A DNA stretch of 64,000 nucleotides from Lathyrus oleraceus (GCF_024323335.1 NC_066585.1:178935149-178999148), one strand, 5' to 3'. Counted from the first letter of the stretch, positions 1 through 9,979 are shown. Numbers and translations are program-made. The notes: a model not told the origin generated them from the sequence alone.

Positions 1-2
1 TG

Positions 3-788
3 CTGGAAGAACGCATGCTAGCTATGGAAGGTCAGAAGGCGCCCGGTCTGGATTTTGAAAGTTTGGGTCTAGTCTCTGATGTGATCATTCCTCGCAAATT
101 CAAGGTCCCCGCTTTCACTCAGTATGATGGGGCATCTTGTCCTCAGATGCATCTGAGAGCTTACGTGAGAAAGATTCAGCCGTATACCACTAATAAGAAG
201 CTCTGGATCCATTTCTTCCAAGAGAGTCTGTCTGGCACACAATTGGAGTGGTATTATCAGCTCGAGAGCTCTGACATCCACACATGGACTGATTTAGCAA
301 CTGCTTTCTATAAACAGTACCAGTATAATTCTGAACTAGCGCCTACTCGGCTACAGTTGCAGAATATGACTATGGGATCTAAAGAAAGTTTCAAAGAATA
401 TGCTCAAAAGTGGAGAGATTTGGCTGGCAGAGTCAAACCCCCTATGACTGATCGAGAATTAGTGGACATGTTCATGAGCACACTGACTGGCCCATTCTAC
501 AGCCATCTATTGAGGAGTTCCTCATTGGGTTTCACTGAACTTATATTAACAGGTGAACATGTTGAAAGTGGCATTCGAAGTGGGAAGATACAGGCGACTA
601 TCTTTGATCCTCCGGAGACTCCTAATGGCATCACTACCCCTCTGCCTAATCATGACGAGACTGTCAATGCTGTGGAAGATACTGATAACGATTATGACTT
701 GGATAGCTGGATTTTACCAACAATTGGTGACGGACCCAATAATTGGAAGGCTGAAGACACTATCCCGATTTCCTTTAGTCAGGAGTAA
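3..788 (+). pseudogene. gag: Gag, 3' part (element A copy 1)
   Basis: This is the C-terminal two thirds of a Ty3/gypsy capsid protein; the reading frame enters from the left edge of the window. It contains the retrotransposon gag core, with a FKVPAFTQYDG start, LWIHFFQESLSG and a KESFKEYAQKWRDLAGRV motif. The N-terminal coiled coil is outside the window but is visible in copy 2 (8648-9757). After the core the frame runs into the segment that in element B lies after the protease, ending PISFSQE. The CCHC knuckle and protease are therefore deleted. The protein could still form capsids, but it has no nucleocapsid zinc finger. It differs from copy 2 by a few residues only. Confidence 0.85.
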
Positions 789-1010
789 TTGTTATTGCTA
801 TTTTTGTGTTTCAAAGCATTGTGTCTATACCCGGGGCATAATAGCTAATTTTTCAAGGGTTTTATCATTTCATAAGCATATTCATATTCAATAAATCAAT
901 GGACTTTTTGCATTCAAATATTGCGCTCTTTATCTTTCCTGTCATTTTTTTCAAAACAAGCTATGTTTTCTTGCACACACGCACGTAACAGTTTTCCGAT
1001 CCATATCCAC
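789..1010 (+). other. Spacer between gag and pol remnants (intron-like)
   Basis: This T-rich non-coding stretch sits where Ogre elements carry a spliced intron between protease and RT. The gag ORF ends in the same GA/GTAATTG context as element B, and a T-rich tract ends at AACAG near 1001. I did not find a junction that restores the frame cleanly, so intron status here is inferred from element B. The same spacer recurs at 9758-9980. Confidence 0.45.
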
Positions 1011-1655
1011 TCTGGATCCTGTTGATAATAGTTCTGCTACTGTTCATTATGACTTTGAAAATCCGATCTACCAAGCCGAGGATGGAAGCGAGGAAGATTG
1101 TGAAGTCCCTGGTGAACTTGTCAGACTGTTACTACAAGAAGAAAAGACCATACAGCCGCAGGAGGAATCAATTGAAATTGCAATGGGTACTGAAATAGAC
1201 AAGAAAGAAGTCAGAGGTTTCTTGGGGCACTCGAATTACATTGCCCGATTCATCCCACATTTGACTGCTACCTGCAAACCCATCTTCAAATTACCAAAAA
1301 AGAAAAATCAAGAGATGGTATGGAATGATGAATGACAAAATCAAGAAATATCTCCAAGAACCTCCAATTCTAATGCTACCAGTTGAAGGAAGACCTCTAA
1401 TCATGTATTTGACCGTGTTAGAAAATTCAATAGGGTGTGCTGGGGCAACATGACGAGTCTGGTCGAAAAGAGCATGTCATACACTGCCTTAGCAAAAGGT
1501 ACCGACTGTGAAACAAGATACTCACAGCTCGAGAAAGCTTGCTGCACTTTGGCTTGGGCTGCTCGCCGACTAAGACAGTATATGTTGAATCATACCACTT
1601 TATTGACTTCTAAGATGGATCTTATCAAATATACATTCGAGAAACCTGCTGTCTC
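1011..1655 (+). pseudogene. pol: pol remnant: RT leader, RT tail and RNase H pieces (copy 1)
   Basis: The reading frame near 1011-1190 matches the acidic leader before RT in element B (GELVRLLLQEEKTIQP, compare 44510-44560). At about 1185 it jumps to the RT connection segment (EVRGFLGHSNYIARFIPHLT), so the whole RT palm including YxDD is missing. From about 1340 RNase H pieces follow in shifting frames (PPILMLPVEGRPLIMYLTV, then CETRYSQLEKACC and AWAARRLRQYMLNHTT). The aRNase H and the integrase N-terminus are gone. This cannot encode a working polymerase. The same breakpoints appear in copy 2, so these are inherited deletions. Confidence 0.8.
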
Positions 1656-2316
1656 CTGAAAGAGTTATCACTGATAATGGTACTAAACTGAACTCTGCAT
1701 GCAGTTCAAAATAAAACACCATAACTCTTCTCCGTACCGGCCAAAGACGAACGACGCCGTGGAGGTTGCTAACAATATCAAGAATATAACAGTAACATAC
1801 AAAGACTGGTATGAGATGTTACCTTTTGCTCTTCTTGGTTACCGCACTTCGACAGGGGCAACCCCTTTCTCTTTAGTCTATGGAATGGAAGCCGTTTTAC
1901 CAGTGGAAGTTCAGATCCCCTCTCTAAGAATTGTGAAAGATGCAGGCTTAGATGAGGATGAATGGATTCAAACTCGACTCGATCAGATAAATTTGATTGA
2001 TGAAAAGAGACTTGCGGCTTCTTGTCATAGGCAGATATATCAGAAGCGCATGACCCAGGCATTTAACAAAAAGGTCAAGAGACGAGTATACCAAATCGGC
2101 GACTTAGTTATCAAGCGTATCATTCTACCACAAGGTGATCCCAGAGGCAAATGGACTCCCACACACGAAGGGCCATTTGTAGTTAAGAAGGTATTCTCTG
2201 GTGGAGCCATGATGTTTGCTACAATGGATGGCGAAGAGTTCCCGCATCCTGTGAACGCTGACATAGTTAAAAAAAATACTACGCATAAAAGAGACCCGCT
2301 AGGTCGACGTACCTAG
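1656..2316 (+). pseudogene. Integrase remnant: part of core plus C-terminal domain (copy 1)
   Basis: A short piece holding the second catalytic Asp (ERVITDNGTKLNS, 1660-1700) is joined to a later part of the core (KIKHHNSSPYRPK, from 1702). The region holding the third catalytic residue reads NDAVEVANN, so a Glu is present, but the first catalytic Asp and the HHCC zinc domain are absent. The C-terminal part is well kept (GYRTSTGATPFSLVYGMEAVLPVE, then GDLVIKR and GKWTPTHEGPFVV). An extra A in a poly-A run at 2269-2276 shifts the last residues compared with copy 2. No active integrase is possible. Confidence 0.85.
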
Positions 2317-2470
2317 GCAAAAGTAAGGGCATCCCGGCGAACCAAAAGGGTTCGGGCAAAAATTAGGGATAAACATATAAAGACGTACACCCGGCAAGTC
2401 GGAAACCTGAAAAGGCGGCTTGGGCAAAAAAGGGTATCCCGGTGGACTGAAAACCTGAAAAGGCGGTCCA
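2299..2470 (+). repeat. Four post-integrase hairpin modules (copy 1)
   Basis: Four short stem-loops, each followed by a GGCAAAAATTAGGGA-like tail. Stem 1 is CTAGGT (2299-2304) with ACCTAG (2311-2316). Stem 2 is CGAACC (2338-2343) with GGTTCG (2349-2354). Stem 3 is CAAGTC (2395-2400) with GGCTTG (2417-2422), with one T-G wobble. Stem 4 is TGGACT (2443-2448) with GGTCCA (2465-2470), with one T-G wobble. Modules 3 and 4 share loop sequence around AACCTGAAAAGGCG. The arms differ between modules but stay complementary. Copy 2 repeats them from 11267, and element B has equivalents at 47906-48054. Confidence 0.75.
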
Positions 2471-3479
2471 GGCAAAAATTAGGGATTAAAGCGTAAAACT
2501 ATGTCTCGTTCTCAGTCAACTTCAACCAAGTTCCAAGGACTGAACGAGCCAATCACTTCCATCCGACAGCAAGGGATGAGATGCTTGAAGACATAATGAC
2601 AGTAGTGGAATTAAAATCAATAGGACTTTTTTCTGCATAGCTTTCTCTTTGTTTTCCTGACAATTTCCTCTTACTAGGATTTTTGTCTCCTTGTATTCAA
2701 ACTGCCTGTTTATGGGCTCTCTTTCAAAATCAATACAATTTTATTTCCAAAAAGATGCTTTTGTTTTTACCCTTTCTGTTTTAATTGCGTAAACGTCCAT
2801 TGATTTTTAATTTGAATTGACTTATGCATTTGAATATGATCAATATTTACCAAAAATACATGCCTAGAATGGTAATGGCAGTTACTAAGAGACTTCAGGA
2901 TCGTGGATAAGGTCTAACCCTGCTTCCCAATGAATCCGTTGCTAATTCTATTCCCCGGCAACGCCAGTTATTCCCCAGAAGAGGTCGGCACCACCAGACG
3001 GACATGTCATCTCTTCCATCCCCAGCCCGGCTCTGTTGAGTGTTTCCATCGTCATACAGAAATCAAGTATCCCTCAGCTAAGAAAGGGTCATCAATATAA
3101 ATATCTCCAACCAGAAGAATGAGATTTTTTTCCCAGTAGAGTCCCCTGGAAGAACGTCTCAGACGCATAGCGCATTCATTACATCATCTCACATCACATA
3201 CCTACATACAATTTTCATTCCGCATCATATACATTACATCATTTCATAACATATACATGTATACAAAGCTCGCGTTTATCCCAGACGCATGATTCACTCA
3301 TTACATCACTTCACGGCACACGCATGCATACAACATTTGCATCTCATGCATCATGACATGGCATGAAGCTGACTTTATTTTTCAGGTTAATCGTCCTCCT
3401 GATACAGTCAAAGTAAAGATCCAGTCAAACAGATACTCCTATTGATTACATTCAAGACAGTTGCTGCAAACACAACAAA
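2471..3479 (+). other. Element A 3' UTR, unstructured part
   Basis: No ORF of note. The sequence is T-rich near 2630-2850. After 2900 it has CCCCGG/CCCCAG phrases, and at 3160-3360 it has repeated CATTACATCA/CATACATACA-type short motifs. It is repeated almost unchanged in copy 2 (11440-12450). Confidence 0.6.
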
Positions 3480-5610
3480 TACTATCAGATATAGCCTAGC
3501 GCACGGTTCATTCTGATTCAGCTCAACATGTGACTCCTTCAACTCAGAGACGATCTAATGTATGATCCATTCTGACCTTCAAATCCTCTGATACTACCTA
3601 GCGTACGGCACATTCCGAGGTGTAGTCTAGCATACGACTACTTTCTTCTTCAGATACATCTTTCAGATATGCTCCATGTCAACATTCATTCTGACATCCT
3701 CCCAACGATGGCATCTATAAGCCCATCCCAGACATTTATCGCAAATACAGCATACACAAATACTATCAGATTCAGCCTAACGTACGGTTCATTCTGATTC
3801 AGCCCAATATTTGACCTTCAACAACTCAGATACGATCTAGCGTACGATCCATTCTGACCTTCAACAACTCAGATACGATCTAGCGTACGATCCATTCTGA
3901 CCTTCAACAACTCAGATACGATCTAGCGTACGATCCATTCTGACCTTCAACCACTCAAATACCGTCTAATGTACGACCAAGTTAGACCTACAAGTCAGAT
4001 TCTGCAAATACAGTCTAATGTACGACCAAGTTAGACCTACAAGTCAGATTCTGCAAATACAGTCTAATGTACGACCAAGTTAGACCTTCAAGTCAGATTC
4101 TGCTCAGTGACGGTCTAATGTACGACCCAATTTGACCTTCGTCTCCTCAGATGCTACCTAGTGTACGGTACATTTCTGAAGTGTAGTCTAGTGTACGACT
4201 ACCCCCTTTTTATCATCAGATTCAGCCTAATGGACGGCTCAGTCTGCTCAGATACGGTCTAATGTACGACCCAATTTGACCTTCGTCTCCTCAGATGCTA
4301 CCTAGTGTACGGTACATTTCTGAAGCGTAGTCTAGTGTACGACTACCCCCTTTTTATCATCAGATTCAGCCTAATGGACGGCTCAGTCTGCTCAGATATG
4401 GTTTAATGTACGACCAAGTTAAACCTTCATCTTCTCAGATGCTACCTAGTGTACGGTACATTTCTGAAGTGTAGTCTAGTGTACGACTACCCCCTTTTAT
4501 CATCAGATTTAGCCTAATGGACGGCTCATTCTGCTCAGATATGGTTTAATGTACGACCAAGTTAAACCTTCATCTTCTCAGATGCTACCTAGTGTACGGT
4601 ACATTTCTGAAGTGTAGTCTAGTGTACGACTACCCCCTTTTATCATCAGATTTAGCCTAATGGACGGCTCATTCTGCTCAGATATGGTTTAATGTACGAC
4701 CAAGTTAAACCTTCATCTTCTCAGATGCTACCTAGTGTACGGTACATTTCTGAAGTGTAGTCTAGTGTACGACTACCCCCTTTTATCATCAGATTTAGCC
4801 TAATGGACGGCTCATTCTGCTCAGATATGGTTTAATGTACGACCAAGTTAAACCTTCATCTTCTCAGATGCTACCTAGTGTACGGTACATTTCTGAAGTG
4901 TAGTCTAGTGTACGACTACCCCCTTTTATCATCAGATTTAGCCTAATGGACGGCTCATTCTGCTCAGAGATGGTTTAATGTACGACCAAGTTAAACCTTC
5001 ATCTTCTCAGATGCTACCTAGTGTACGGTACATTTCTGAAGTGTAGTCTAGTGTACGACTACCCCCTTTTATCAGCAGATTCAGCCTAATGGACGGCTCA
5101 TTCTGCTCAGATACGGTTTAATGTACGACTCAATTAGACCTTCGTCTCCTCAGATGCTACCTAGTGTACGGTACATTTCTGAAGTGTAGTCTAGTGTACG
5201 ACTACCCCCTTTTATCATCAGATTCAGCCTAATGGACGGCTCATCCTGCAACTCCAATACAGTCTATCATAAGACCCATTTGGATCTTCAACTCAGAGAC
5301 GATCTAGCGTACGATCCATTCTGATTTTTCATCCTTGGCAAAGTCATCCGCCTAACGAACAGCTCACTCTGGTATTCAGATACGGTCCAGTGTATGATCC
5401 ATTCTGATCCCTTATCCCCAGCAGTATATAGCATACTCCGACTCCCCGGCGAAGTCGACAGCATAATGGATGACTCACTATACGGTCTGATGTACGACCC
5501 GGTGTGACACCCATGTCTCCAGATACCGTCTAACGTACGACACAATCTGGAAATCTCCTCATCAAACTTCCTGGATGGCATCTTTAAGCCCATCTCCGTC
5601 AAGACTGATG
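3480..5610 (+). repeat. Hairpin-coding tandem repeat array in the element A 3' UTR
   Basis: The array is built from a short motif with a TARYGTAC core (for example CTAGCGTACGATC, CTAATGTACGACC). It starts as irregular copies (3480-3820), passes through 43-bp repeats (3827, 3870, 3913), then roughly 50-bp repeats (3960-4100), then a higher-order 143/144-bp unit (4103-5249), and ends in irregular copies to about 5610. Most motifs form a stem-loop with an 8-nt loop and usually an outer CAGA/TCTG pair. Tat/Ogre 3' UTRs are known to hold variable tandem repeats and to seed satellites in pea. Here the array lies directly upstream of the PPT and LTR. Confidence 0.85.
4103..5249 (+). repeat. 143/144-bp higher-order tandem repeat, 8 units
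   Basis: Units start at 4103, 4247, 4391, 4534, 4677, 4820, 4963 and 5106, so spacings are 144, 144, then 143 five times. Each unit holds four hairpins. In unit 4534 these are TGGTT/GACCA (4542-4559), TACC/GGTA inside TCAGA/TCTGA (4578-4610), GTAGTC/GACTAC (4614-4633) and AGCC/GGCT inside CAGA/TCTG (4647-4676). All four have 8-nt loops (TAATGTAC, TAGTGTAC, TAGTGTAC, TAATGGAC). The five units from 4391 on are almost identical, which suggests recent expansion. Confidence 0.85.
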
Positions 5611-5714
5611 GACAAGCGCAAATTGTTGGGGCATTCTAGTGTTCAATAATCTTTCACCTCCAGACCACGAACGGCACATACCATTCTGACTCTCTCGGTT
5701 CAAGAATATTGAAC

Positions 5715-5723
5715 AGGGGCAGC
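5715..5723 (+). promoter_or_regulatory. Polypurine tract of element A
   Basis: AGGGGCAGC lies immediately before the TGTCATACCCC start of the LTR. It is the expected plus-strand priming site and resembles the AGGGGCATC at the same place in element B. Confidence 0.7.
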
Positions 5724-5862
5724 TGTCATACCCCAAAATTTGCCCATCAATAGTTCAAGACATTTTTCAGGGGCATTCCGACTCATTTTATGGCACTGAT
5801 CTTAAAGGGACAAAGGCCCAGCTCACGAATGGCCCAATCCAGAAAATGGCCCAAACTGGCCT

Positions 5863-5975
5863 GTTCGCTACACGCTCGCCTAGCGAACGTTACGTTCGCT
5901 ACACGCTCGCCTAGCGAACGTTCGCTACACGCTCGCCTAGCGAAGCAAACGTTCGCTACCAGCTCGCCTAGCGAG
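5863..5975 (+). repeat. GC-rich hairpin repeats in the element A LTR
   Basis: Four tandem copies of a stem-loop: GTTCGCT/AGCGAAC at 5863-5888, ACGTTCGCT/AGCGAACGT at 5892-5921, a third from 5918 and a fourth near 5953-5975. The first three have the 12-nt loop ACACGCTCGCCT. They lie about 60-180 bp upstream of the TATA box. A related hairpin, GCTCGCT/AGCGAGC with another 12-nt loop, is at 6454-6479, followed by CTCGC/GCGAG near 6508-6520. Confidence 0.75.
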
Positions 5976-6038
5976 GCTGACAGACAACAAAAAATTTCGG
6001 GCTTCGTTCTGAGCCCATTAGGTCATGAAAAAGGGCAT

Positions 6039-6046
6039 TATAAATA
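6039..6046 (+). promoter_or_regulatory. TATA box in the element A LTR
   Basis: TATAAATA in the first sixth of the LTR, followed by an A/G-rich stretch starting near 6060. This is the likely core promoter for the element RNA. Confidence 0.65.
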
Positions 6047-7744
6047 CCAGCACTTCAGTAATGAAAGAGAGGACGAAAAACCGAGGGAGACAGACGAAAA
6101 CCCTGGCACAAAAACCCTGGAGGCTACTTTAGAAACCCTGAAGGCCGCTCCTCCGCTCCGAAGCTACCACCGCCCAACTCAATCCGGCTCGCCAATTCAA
6201 GGTTGCAATTCGATTGCAAACAGGTTTGCATTACTATTATCGCTCTATTTTCTTAATTTGCATGTGATACCGCTTTATGTTCTTAACTTGCATGTGATAT
6301 TATAATTGAATTCATAAACATATTTGAGGTTTTGCATGTGAATTTAAGTGTGCCTGAATATTGTGAATGCTGAACCGTATAATTATGTGTTGGATGCCAT
6401 AAGCCATGCCGCAGGTTGAGGTCATACTGTTCTGAAATTCAAAACCCGCAGCCGCTCGCTAGCACATCGCTAAGCGAGCATGTAGCGAGTATTCGCTAGG
6501 CCCTCGCTAGGCGAGGCAGAGGCGAACGGGACAGTCGCTAATATTTTGTTTGTTATGTCCTATGCGTATCTGATCTATTCTATGTTAATTATGCACTGTT
6601 TTGCCTGACATTCATGCTGCTGTATTTTCTTTTGCGATGTAATCTTCGATTACACCCCGATTTGGTATTCTAACCCATTTGCTGAATTTTGCCAAGGTTC
6701 ACATGTCCCAGGAAAAGATTGTCGTTAGGTCTTCCACTTTATTTGTGGGATACCCTTGTGGAGACTCACCCTAAATTACTTAATTAATTTTAATGTGTTA
6801 ATTTTAATGTATTAATTTTAATGTATTAATTTTAATGTATTGATTTTAATATGGAGGCTCATCCTAATTACCTAATTAACTTTAAAATATGACCTTTAAA
6901 TAAGTGATCTTGGACCTCTCTTTGCTGCCTTACGGTATTACAGTATAATGGTCATGTCCCGCGAATGTAGGGATACACTTAGCAAAGACCCTTCGATTAA
7001 ATCATCATAAAATAAATCATGGTCCCTCGGATGTTGCCTTCGAAAATACGATTTTGTCCCTCGATGACCCTTCGGTGTAGCCTACGGTTAAATGATGATC
7101 GTCCCTTCGAATGCTAAGGTATCCTTACAACTGTTGCCTTCAATGACCTATCGATGACCCTACGGTGACCCTTAAACATCCAAAGGGTAAGATTACTTAC
7201 TTCTCAATAGTAAGGACAATTTTACCCTCATAAGGATAGGAAATGCCCATAATGACCTCAGGAAGGTATAACTCTCAATTACTGGATCATAACCTAAAAC
7301 ATTTTCCACCCCTCACACTTTACACTTTACAAATCCTAGAAAATCACCACTTGGTATACATTCATACTAGAATCATTACCGAGTTATATTTTTCTAAACC
7401 ATTTTCAAAATCAAATGAGATAAATACTTTGTATACATTCATACGAGAATCATTACAAAGTTAAACTCTCTTTCAAACATTTTTTTAAGCAATTCACCGA
7501 CACTTTTCAGACAAAAATATAAGTGATCCAGTAATTAAGAGCCCATGGATAACCATGGATACAAAGGGTGCTAACACCTTCCCTTTGTATAATGTACCTC
7601 CCGAACCCAAAATCTATTGAGGTCTTTCCTGTTCTTTTCCACCTTTCCTTATTGGATAAAAGAAAAGTCGGTGGCGACTCTTGCTATCCGCGACATTGCG
7701 ATAAAAAGCAAAACACCCCAAGTCAGTTCACCGTATGACAGAAC

Positions 7745-7762
7745 TGGCGACTCTGCTGGGGA
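7745..7762 (+). promoter_or_regulatory. Primer-binding site of element A (tRNA-Arg type)
   Basis: TGGCGACTCTGCTGGGGA begins with the TGG that pairs with tRNA CCA. It is identical to the PBS of element B (38065-38082). Ogre elements are known to use tRNA-Arg; the assignment here rests on that knowledge. Confidence 0.8.
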
Positions 7763-8647
7763 AACTTTAAAAAGAGAGGTTACCTTAAAAACAAGATCAC
7801 TTATTCCAAATTGTCTGATTTACTTTTAAGGGATTGCTTGGGTATTTTTGAGTGAAAGATCCTACACCCGGATCTAGTGTATCTTAGGTAAGTAGCAATA
7901 GATCATCGTGACTATCCGGCGTATACTGGAATGGTTAAAATGATGGCTACGGTTAATGTGACACTTTGGATGTCCTGATGTTCCTCATGTTTACTTGAGG
8001 AAAAATTTGGCATCTGCGTGGTGTCATCAAAGCATTAACCAGACCTTTAGAACCCTAATTGACTCATCCTAGCCATTAGAAAGTAGTGAGATAACTGACT
8101 TCGGTTCCGACTGGGGTTGGTTGAGACTCGATACTACACTCTTTGAGATTGGACTTTAGGGAAGCTTCGGTCAACCACTTGGTGTTGCACTGAAGTGGAC
8201 TTGAAGGAAGGTCAATGATTGGAGATCCTTTTAGAACCCGGTTACTATTCTAGGACAGGTTGAACCAACTAAACTTCAGTGGGGAGGGTACTTACCTATG
8301 GAACTCATGCAAGCCTTAAAACCTAGGAATGATGGTTGTGTGACTTGCTTGTGCTTGTTATTTATTTAACCTCATAACATCATAACATCATAACATCATG
8401 ACATCATAACATTGTACTAACCATTTCAAGGACTTAGGGATTTAACTTTGCTCTGTTTTGTATGAAAAAAAAACAAAAAAAAAAAACAAAAAAAAAAAAC
8501 AAAAAAAAAAGTTTCCCTTTTCGGTAGTTTATGCAAAGTTAAATTCCAAAAGGCCTTGAAAACATTTCATGCATTGCATAGCATAACATAGCATAACAGG
8601 TACTCTAAAGGGATCAGTGTTCTCACGGTTTTCCTCCACACAGAAAA
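7763..8647 (+). other. Untranslated leader of element A
   Basis: No coding signal. It holds a CATAACATCATAACATCA repeat (8374-8414), a long A-rich tract with single C interruptions (8465-8510) and GCATAACATA repeats just before gag. Unlike element B there is no ORF1 between PBS and gag. Confidence 0.7.
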
Positions 8648-9757
8648 ATGGACCTCGAACAAACTGTCAAGGATCTCCATGCTCAGAATGCTCAACTCCA
8701 GGAGATGATCTTGAACTTATCCAGGGGGCAGGAGGAACTAAAAGCTCTCTTGCTCGAGAAAAAGAAAGACAAGAAAGCTGTGAGTTACATTAACCCGGGA
8801 AGAAGGCTTAAAGGACAGGCTGCGGGAATCAAAATCAGAATTCCGAAGGATCAAGAAGAGGAAACAGAGACAGATTCAGAAGATGAGAATGCTGATCCTT
8901 TCAACCCTGAGGATGACGATGAAGATTACGAGAATGAACAGTACTCTCCAAAAGATGGCAAGTACAAGTTGCTGGAAGAACGCATGCTAGCTATGGAAGG
9001 TCAGAAGGCGCCCGGTCTAGATTTTGAAAGTTTGGGTCTAGTCTCCGATGTGATCATTCCTCGCAAATTCAAGGTCCCCGCTTTCACTCAGTATGATGGG
9101 GCATCTTGTCCTCAGATGCATCTGAGAGCTTACGTGAGAAAGATTCAGCCGTATACCACTAATAAGAAGCTCTGGATCCATTTCTTCCAAGAGAGTCTGT
9201 CTGGCACACAATTGGAGTGGTATTATCAGCTCGAGAGCTCTGACATCCACACATGGACTGATTTAGCAACTGCTTTCTATAAACAGTACCAGTATAATTC
9301 TGAACTAGCGCCTACTCGGCTACAGTTGCAGAATATCACTATGGGATCTAAAGAAAGTTTCAAAGAATATGCTCAAAAATGGAGAGATTTGGCTGGCAGA
9401 GTCAAACCCCCTATGACTGATCGAGAATTAGTGGACATGTTCATGAGCACACTGACTGACCCATTCTACAGCCATCTATTGAGGAGTTCCTCATTGGGTT
9501 TCACTGAACTTATATTAACAGGTGAACATGTTAAAAGTGGCATTCGAAGTGGGAAGATACAGGCGACTATCTTTGATCCTCCGGAGACTCCTAATGGCAT
9601 CATTGCCCCTCTGCCTAATCATGACGAGACTGTCAATGCTGTGGAAGATACTGATAACGATTATGACTTGGATAGCTGGATTTTACCAACAATTGGTGAC
9701 GGACCCAATAATTGGAAGGCTGAAGACACTATCCCGATTTCCTTTAGTCAGGAGTAA
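8648..9757 (+). CDS. gag: Gag of element A copy 2 (369 aa, open)
   Basis: Complete ORF from ATG 8648. Residues 1-50 form a coiled coil (LEQTVKDLHAQNAQLQEMI). Residues 70-105 are acidic. Residues about 138-290 are the Ty3/gypsy gag core (FKVPAFTQYDG, LWIHFFQESLSG, FKEYAQKWRDLAGRV). The protein then joins the segment found after the protease in element B and stops, so no zinc knuckle or protease is encoded. The full gag-protease ORF of B is about 1100 codons. The ORF is open and nearly identical to copy 1, so capsid-forming ability may have been selected or may only reflect youth. Processing would need a protease from a relative. Confidence 0.88.
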   Translation: MDLEQTVKDLHAQNAQLQEMILNLSRGQEELKALLLEKKKDKKAVSYINPGRRLKGQAAGIKIRIPKDQEEETETDSEDENADPFNPEDDDEDYENEQYSPKDGKYKLLEERMLAMEGQKAPGLDFESLGLVSDVIIPRKFKVPAFTQYDGASCPQMHLRAYVRKIQPYTTNKKLWIHFFQESLSGTQLEWYYQLESSDIHTWTDLATAFYKQYQYNSELAPTRLQLQNITMGSKESFKEYAQKWRDLAGRVKPPMTDRELVDMFMSTLTDPFYSHLLRSSSLGFTELILTGEHVKSGIRSGKIQATIFDPPETPNGIIAPLPNHDETVNAVEDTDNDYDLDSWILPTIGDGPNNWKAEDTIPISFSQE

Positions 9758-9979
9758 TTGTTATTGCTATTTTTGTGTTTCAAAGCATTGTGTCTATACC
9801 CGGGGCATAATAGCTAATTTTTCAAGGGTTTTATCATTTCATAAGCATATTCATATTCAATAAATCAATGGACTTTTTGCATTCAAATATTGCGCTCTTT
9901 ATCTTTCCTGTCATTTTTTTCAAAACAAGCTATGTTTTCTTGCACACACGCACGTAACAGTTTTCCGATCCATATCCAC

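Larger units (their letters stand above)
5724..7740 (+). repeat. LTR of element A (2017 bp)
   Basis: It starts TGTCATACCCC after a polypurine tract and ends GTATGACA, four bases before a tRNA-Arg-type primer site. Both ends are therefore fixed by neighbouring signals. It contains a TATA box (6039-6046), two groups of GC-rich hairpins (5863-5975, 6454-6540), short AT repeats of TTAATTTTAATG type (6780-6855) and a run of CCCTTCGATGACC-like phrases (7020-7180). An ORF at 5790-6305 crosses the hairpin repeats and has no family resemblance. This single LTR serves as 3' LTR of copy 1 and 5' LTR of copy 2. Confidence 0.85.

Noticed and set aside
553..894. 113-aa ORF overlapping gag, present in both copies (also 9522-9863)
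   Set aside because: It is a shifted-frame shadow of the gag coding sequence; presence in both copies follows from duplication.
3827..5249. Regularly spaced repeats that could suggest a CRISPR-like array
   Set aside because: Repeats are adjacent and degenerate with no unique spacers, the context is a plant retrotransposon 3' UTR, and there are no cas genes.
5790..6305. 171-aa ORF in the element A LTR
   Set aside because: It is produced by the GC-rich hairpin repeats (repeating HARLA-type text) and has no recognisable domain.
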